Below the pieces are notes generated by a model, which made no database searches, was not told the origin of the DNA, and saw nothing but the letters and a program-made list of their open reading frames with translations. The position numbers and the translations under genes were made by a program. From contig NC_018208.1 of the NCBI RefSeq assembly GCF_000219625.1, positions 248,001 to 312,000 of the forward strand: DNA of 64,000 nt. The letters run 5' to 3'. This document shows positions 59,203 through 64,000 of the stretch, one piece after another. How positions within the stretch are numbered: the stretch's first letter is position 1; every line of letters begins with the position of its first letter. The DNA is from Zymoseptoria tritici IPO323. Taxonomy: Eukaryota; Ascomycota; Dothideomycetes; Mycosphaerellales; Mycosphaerellaceae.

Positions 59203-61768
59203 TCACTTCCGGAAAGTCATGCTCTTCCCCGCTCTCTCCTTCTGCGTCCTGGGCAGGCCCTTTGCCGCATCCAGTGACTTGGCATACGGATTGACCTGCT
59301 TCTCCTTTTTCTTTCTCTCCTTCTTGGTCAGGTTGTCCCGCGGTGGGTTGAGCAAACTCGGAGCGGAAGCGTAGTCGAAAGCCTCCTCATCTTCCTCGCC
59401 TGCGTCTTGGGTCTCACCCATGTCGCCATCACCTTCTGAAGTCCCAGATAGCTTAGCAGCGCGTTTTGCAGCTTTTTTCGCAGCTTTTCGTGCAGCCTTT
59501 TCCTGCGCTCGCTCGGCCTCCTCGTTGAAGTCGAGAGATATGGGCACCTCATCTGATTGCGCGGCCATGTTGTCTTGTGGCTCGTTTGCATCCGCGCGCT
59601 TCCGTTTTCGGGCAAGGTCTTTGAGGACAAAGGTGGACTCGCTGGCCTCCTCCTCTGGTTCCATTTGGGTGTCATCTGGTTCAGTGACAATCTCCTCCGC
59701 GGCTGCTGATGCAAGGAATTCTGACTGATCGGCGAAGATCTCTGCGGTCAGTGGAGGTAGTGGTACAGAAAGAGATATGCCATTTCCAGGCGTCGTCAAC
59801 GACCCGCGATCCCAAGCGGAGCTCTCGAAAGCGCCTCCCCAAAAAGAGGATGATGGCGTGCGAATGGGCACTGTCGATGTCGGTGGTGTGATCTTGGTCA
59901 CACTGCTCTGCTGCGTTGCCAAACTTTGAGCCGCGAGAGCCTTCTGCGCTGCAATCGTCCTTGTTGGCAATTGAGGCTCAACTCTGCCGAGGGTCTCCAT
60001 CATGTCCGGGCCATTCTTTCCAGCTTCTTGCGCTCTGACGATTACGCTCAGAAGCTCATCTGCTCGCAGACGGACTGTCTGCGTGGTAGGCTGCGCAATA
60101 CCCATCAGAGCGAGACGCGTCGGAGGCATGGCCTTGGCGAGGCTGAAAATCTGATGATTCGGCATGACGAAGTGAATGCTGTCATCCTGCTCTCTGGCCA
60201 CCCTGTCACGCCAGTGGTGGACCGCCTTGAAGACGGCAAACTGCTCCGGAGAAAACAGTGCCGGAGTTCTTGAAAGTAATTTGTACCAACCCATAGCTCC
60301 CTGACCAAGCTCTGCATCGTACTGGGGGTGTTCATATCGCTGCAGCGCGACCTCGGTGCTCTTCTGCAGGACGTCCCACAATTTGTCGCCCTCGTGGTCA
60401 GGTTTGGAGAAATCGGACCGCTCAATCAACTCATTCCGCATACAGTCGAAGATGTAGAGGAGATAATGGGTGTCGCTTCTGGCATAATCGAACAGCTCCT
60501 TTGGTAATGGGCGCACTCGCCAATCCGCCATCTGGTGCTGCTTTTGTGCATCCACGTCGGCGAACTTCTTTAGCAGGAAGGCAAGACTTCCACCGGCATA
60601 TCCGAGTGCTCTGCAGGCGTAGTGTGTGTCGAAAAGTCCTACCAGATAAAGGCCGAGATCTCGCTGCAGCCAGATGGCATCCATGAAAGCTCCATGCAAG
60701 ACCTTGACGATGGTGGGATTTGCAAAAACCTCATTCAGGCATTGCAGCTTTCGTCGCCATGGTTTCAAGGTATCCACAATCCAGTCCTTGTCCCTCGTGC
60801 TGATCTGCATGAGGCTGACGATTCCAATGTACGATCGATTGTCATGGTGCTCCAAATCGATGGCAATCTCCTTGGCCTGTTTCAACTCTTCTAGCATTTC
60901 TGCCAATGACTCCTCCGTATCGACAAAGGTTGCGGTCGTGGTTTCGAAGGGGTGGTATGGGATCGGTTCGCTGTGTGTGTAGACGGAGGATGGGTATCGG
61001 TATTGTTCAATCTCAAGTTGGTATGGATGCGGGTATCTGTTGGGCTTGTTAGGGTCTATATTTGGGTATTGTTGTCTTTCACGCTTCAAACGGGGAAAGA
61101 GACGTGTTGGGATGTGCTTGTGGGACAGAGGCCCCAAGCAGGAAGAAGAAGAAAGATGTGAGGCGTACGCTAGTCTGGTATCATCGTCGGAAGCAATTGG
61201 TTCAGTCTCGAGTGGAAAGGACGCGTGAGGTTTGCTTTGAAGAAGGGGTTTGAATGGGCTCTGCTCGGTGTTCGTGGGAGGATGGTCAAAGAGGAGCTGC
61301 GGTTTCTCGATGTGGTGGTTGGTTGTTGAAGTGCCGAATGTTTTGGACCTGGAGGGCTTTGCAGGCTGTGTCTTGTGTGAGTGTCATGTTGATATCTCGT
61401 TCAAAATGTCCTACCTGATCAGCAGCAGGACTCAATCTCTTCACGGCGCCGGTGAATTCGTCCAATGCTGTGTCTGCTCGCTCCAGCAGGCCATCGACCA
61501 CATCCACGATCGCTCTCCAATTAGTGTCCACTGAATCGAGGTCCTTCAATCGCGGTGGTCGCGAAATCTCAGTATTTGTCGTGGCGACGCCGACTAAACG
61601 ATCTGCGAGAGCTAGTAGGCGAGCATTCTGTCGGTCGAGGGCAGGGCCCGTGGTCGCATCGAGGGATCGGTGGAAAGAGAGGTCTTCGCTGGCGAGAGCA
61701 GATGCGCCGCGGATGGTGGAGAGGAGTGCGGACTTGATGTCACCTTCGAGGGTGTTGAAGTCGTCCAT
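59203..61768 (-). CDS. RRP6: Nuclear exosome 3'-5' exonuclease Rrp6, 838 aa
   Basis: Exons are 61768..61415 and 61365..59203. The 49-bp intron (GTAGGA...ACACAG) was placed by requiring the only CAG acceptor that keeps frame; it joins AADQ to PAKPS. Residues 1-118 form the PMC2NT region that binds Rrp47. The DEDD-Y exonuclease starts with the DxE motif IAIDLEHHDN near 287, continues with LHGAFMDAIWLQRD, and ends with DYARSDTHYLLYIFD. The HRDC domain is at about 464-537 (LLSRTPALFSPEQFAVF...). The C-terminus has Lys-rich, nucleolar-type runs and ends GKSMTFRK. Rrp6 trims rRNA and snoRNA precursors and degrades nuclear transcripts with the exosome. Confidence 0.94.
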
Positions 61769-62449
61769 TGTGTGTGAAGGGAGGAAGGGAAGAGTTGATG
61801 TAAGTGAGTTCGTGTGCTGGAGTTGTCTCAAGTCGAGCTTGTGATCGTGAACTTTTTGAGATGATGTAAGCGGGACGGGAGGCGGCAGGCGGAGACAGCT
61901 CCGCGGCGATCAATTCTTCCAGGGTCAAGGTTGTTCACTCCTCAGGAATATCGCGAATCACCTTGAACAATGAGGTCTGAAGCAGATCGCGCTCGTCTTA
62001 CTGCAAGCGTCCAGCTGCGACAATGTACAATCGAGGCCTCGCAACACGGTACACGCGTCTTCACAACGCCGACATGCCGAGTCCGGGGGTCTGAAGGTTG
62101 CAAGAACACGCCCCTTGGCCGAGACTGATGGTGTTCAGTATTGGGAAAGGTAACGATGCCTACCATGCGATTCACGACACCGACTTTGGCGGGAGAGTAG
62201 GATGGCGTGTAGCATAATAACACCGATGCCACTCGGCACAAAATGCCGACTACCACGACGTCATTGGTTCAGAGGCTCCGTTGTAGGAGCGGACGACGGA
62301 TGGCGGATGTGCGGCATTATCAGAGAGATGATGTTGAACTGACTATATTTACTGCAATTCCGTGCCCTCGACAATGCGACTTTGCAAGAGGAATTGCAAC
62401 AGACGTCGATCGACGTAACTTCTTCCTACCACGGTCAATGCCAACGAAA
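61769..62449. other. Intergenic region, 681 bp
   Basis: Promoter region between divergent RRP6 and the MFS remnant. Nothing recognisable beyond that. Confidence 0.5.
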
Positions 62450-64000
62450 ATGGCACCCATCCCGATCGACAGCACCGCATACACAGAACCAGAGGAGGAA
62501 CCATCTTCCACAGAGGATGAAGCCAAGGAAAGAGACGCCTCCCTCCATGATGATTCCGATGGCTCCTCCAGTGTCTTTTCGGAAAGTCGCCACATGGAAG
62601 GCCCAAGAGCGAGTCCCTCATTGTCCCGAACACAATCTAGGACACTTCAGCGCGCTTAGACTACTGCTTCGACGGTGCTATCGACTATACGATCTCGAGC
62701 TCCGAGAGGGCCGTTTGCGCATCCGTTGATTCACGAGAAGACATCACCCGACGTCCTCGTCGATTTCGATGGCCCGGACGATCCATACAGACCGATGAAC
62801 TGGAGCTGCAAGAAGAAGTGCATATGCACCAGGCTGTACGGCTTTACTGCAATGTTCGGCACCTTTGCATCTGCTGTGTATTCTCCTGCAGTCTACGAGG
62901 TTGCGCGAGAGTTCAATGTTGGCACCCAGGTCTCCCTTCTGGGGATATCTCTGTTCCTGATTGGCTTTGGAATTGGACCGCTTGTGTGGGCGCCATTGAG
63001 TGAGGTTTATGGTCGGAAGATTGCCGTTCTGACGCCTTCCTTTCATCGCCGCAATGTTCGCATTTGGAGCCGGAGCTGCCAAGGATATCCAAACTCTGAT
63101 GATATGTCGCTTCTGGCAGGGCATATTCGACAGCGCTCCTGTGACGAATACTTGAGGAGTGCTGGGTGACATCTGGACTGCCGATGTGCGTGGTGTGGCG
63201 TTAATCGTCTACGCAACGGCGGTTGTGGGAGGACCGACACTGGGGTCCTATCATCGGTGGCGCCATCATTGTGACAGGTACCGGATGGCGGTGGACTCAA
63301 TACCTGACGGGTATCGGGATCATGTTCATGGTGGTATTGGATGTTCTCTTGGTCGACGAGAGCTATGCTCCGGTTCTGCTCGTAAGGAAGGCTCGTGCCA
63401 TGAGATATGAGTCGGAAAATTGGGCGTTGCATGCACTACACGAGGAGTGGACCGTCACACTTTCGGAGCTGGGCTACAACTAGCTCGTCCGGCCATTCCA
63501 GCTCCTTGCAACGCCGATCTGCTTTTTGGTTGCACTGTAAGTTGGGGAGTGCAAAACTGAAGGGCTTCACGGCTAACGATCTACAGGTATGCTTCCTTTT
63601 GCTACGGGATCCTGTACGCCTCCCTGGCAGTCTTTCCCTTCGCTTTCAAGGAGGTCCGCGGTTGGAATTCTCTTGTCGGGTCCTTGCCATTCCTGGTCCA
63701 GCTGATTGGCATCATCATCGGCGCATGCGGCAACTACCTCAATCAAAAGTTCTACATCGCAAAGTGGAAAGCCAACAACTATCGAGCAGTATCCGAAGCA
63801 CGTCTCCCTCCGATGATGGTGGGATCCGTGTTGTTTGCGGGTGGGCTTTTCATGTCCGCCTGGACTGGTGGAGCTGATGTGCACTGGATTGTGCCTTGTA
63901 TCGGGATTGCACTGCAGGGGATTGGATGCTTCACGATCTTCCAGGCCGCTTTGAATTATCTCATCGACACCTTCCAGCGGTACGCCGCATCGGCCGTGAC
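62450..64000 (+). pseudogene. Broken TPO1-like MFS drug:H+ antiporter, runs off the right edge
   Basis: The best start is ATG 62450 (AAAATGG) or 62438 just upstream. The acidic/Ser-rich N-terminus is followed by VLVDFDGPDDPYRPMNW, the typical entry to helix 1 of polyamine/drug DHA1 carriers, then LIGFGIGPLVWAPLSEVYGR. Five lesions break the frame: TAG 62657-62659; a frame change at about 63033-63044 (before IAAMFAFGAGAAKDIQ); TGA 63153-63155 between PVTNT and GVLGDIW; an extra G at about 63242-63245 (before IIGGAIIVTGTGWRW); and TAG 63481-63483 after ELGYN. Downstream the transporter continues, with an intact 50-bp intron at 63537-63586 (GTAAGT, CTAAC, CAG) and helices up to the window edge. 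Assembly error is possible but would need five independent events. Confidence 0.8.

Noticed and set aside
61366..61414. RRP6 intron ending at CCTCCAG (61353) instead of ACACAG
   Set aside because: That join puts the second exon out of frame and reaches a stop within about 20 codons; the ACACAG acceptor keeps the frame open.

Overview
The window is nuclear DNA from a filamentous ascomycete (Pezizomycotina). I infer a Dothideomycete-like fungus from the mix of families, but the sequence does not prove it. The reasons are short introns of 49-89 bp with GTRNGT donors, CTGAC/CTAAC branch points and YAG acceptors; fungal-only families (MNN1-type GT71 mannosyltransferase, PTH11/SAT4-type rhodopsin-like membrane protein, CYP52-like P450, S28 peptidase, a giant Ser/Thr/Gln-rich wall protein); and single-copy housekeeping genes (VPS4, PUP1, RRP6, threonyl-tRNA synthetase, an Sgs1/BLM-type RecQ, Nup159). 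Genes lie on both strands and no operon-like logic applies.

Layout. 0.3-9.9 kb: one 3170-residue secreted, low-complexity, adhesin-like protein (minus strand) with an embedded six-cysteine knot-like module. 9.9-13.0 kb: the longest gene-free stretch. 13.1-15.4 kb: GT71 mannosyltransferase. 16.4-17.6 kb: short-chain dehydrogenase. 18.1-18.6 kb: small frame-broken gene candidate. 19.3-21.1 kb: Baeyer-Villiger-type flavin monooxygenase with a telomere-like hairpin just after its stop. 22.3-23.9 kb: rhodopsin-like membrane protein. 24.2-26.6 kb: secreted Cys-containing protein. 28.2-29.4 kb: decayed secreted-protein gene with good splice sites but a stop and a frame break, ending in a 231-bp higher-order repeat. 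30.7-35.5 kb: Nup159/Nup214-type nucleoporin, divergent from the proteasome beta2 gene (35.9-36.8 kb). 37.2-38.6 kb: VPS4. 38.9-39.6 kb: two adjacent 356-bp terminal-inverted-repeat elements, one with a perfect 9-bp target duplication (Mutator-like), the other with an 8-bp duplication (hAT-like). 40.0-41.7 kb: secreted S28 peptidase. 41.8-46.7 kb: RecQ helicase. 47.3-48.7 kb: PLP decarboxylase. 49.0-49.6 kb: four-helix membrane protein. 50.9-52.1 kb: GH43 glycosidase. 53.2-55.0 kb: P450. 56.4-58.9 kb: threonyl-tRNA synthetase with two plausible start codons. 59.2-61.8 kb: RRP6. 62.4-64.0 kb: broken TPO1-like MFS transporter running off the right edge.

How the genes relate. Most are independent housekeeping or secreted-function genes. 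Several act at the cell surface or outside the cell (adhesin, GT71, S28 peptidase, GH43, the 791-residue secreted protein, the rhodopsin-like receptor), but nothing shows co-regulation, and I see no secondary-metabolite cluster. Exon boundaries were set by reading-frame continuity and splice motifs, not by transcript data.
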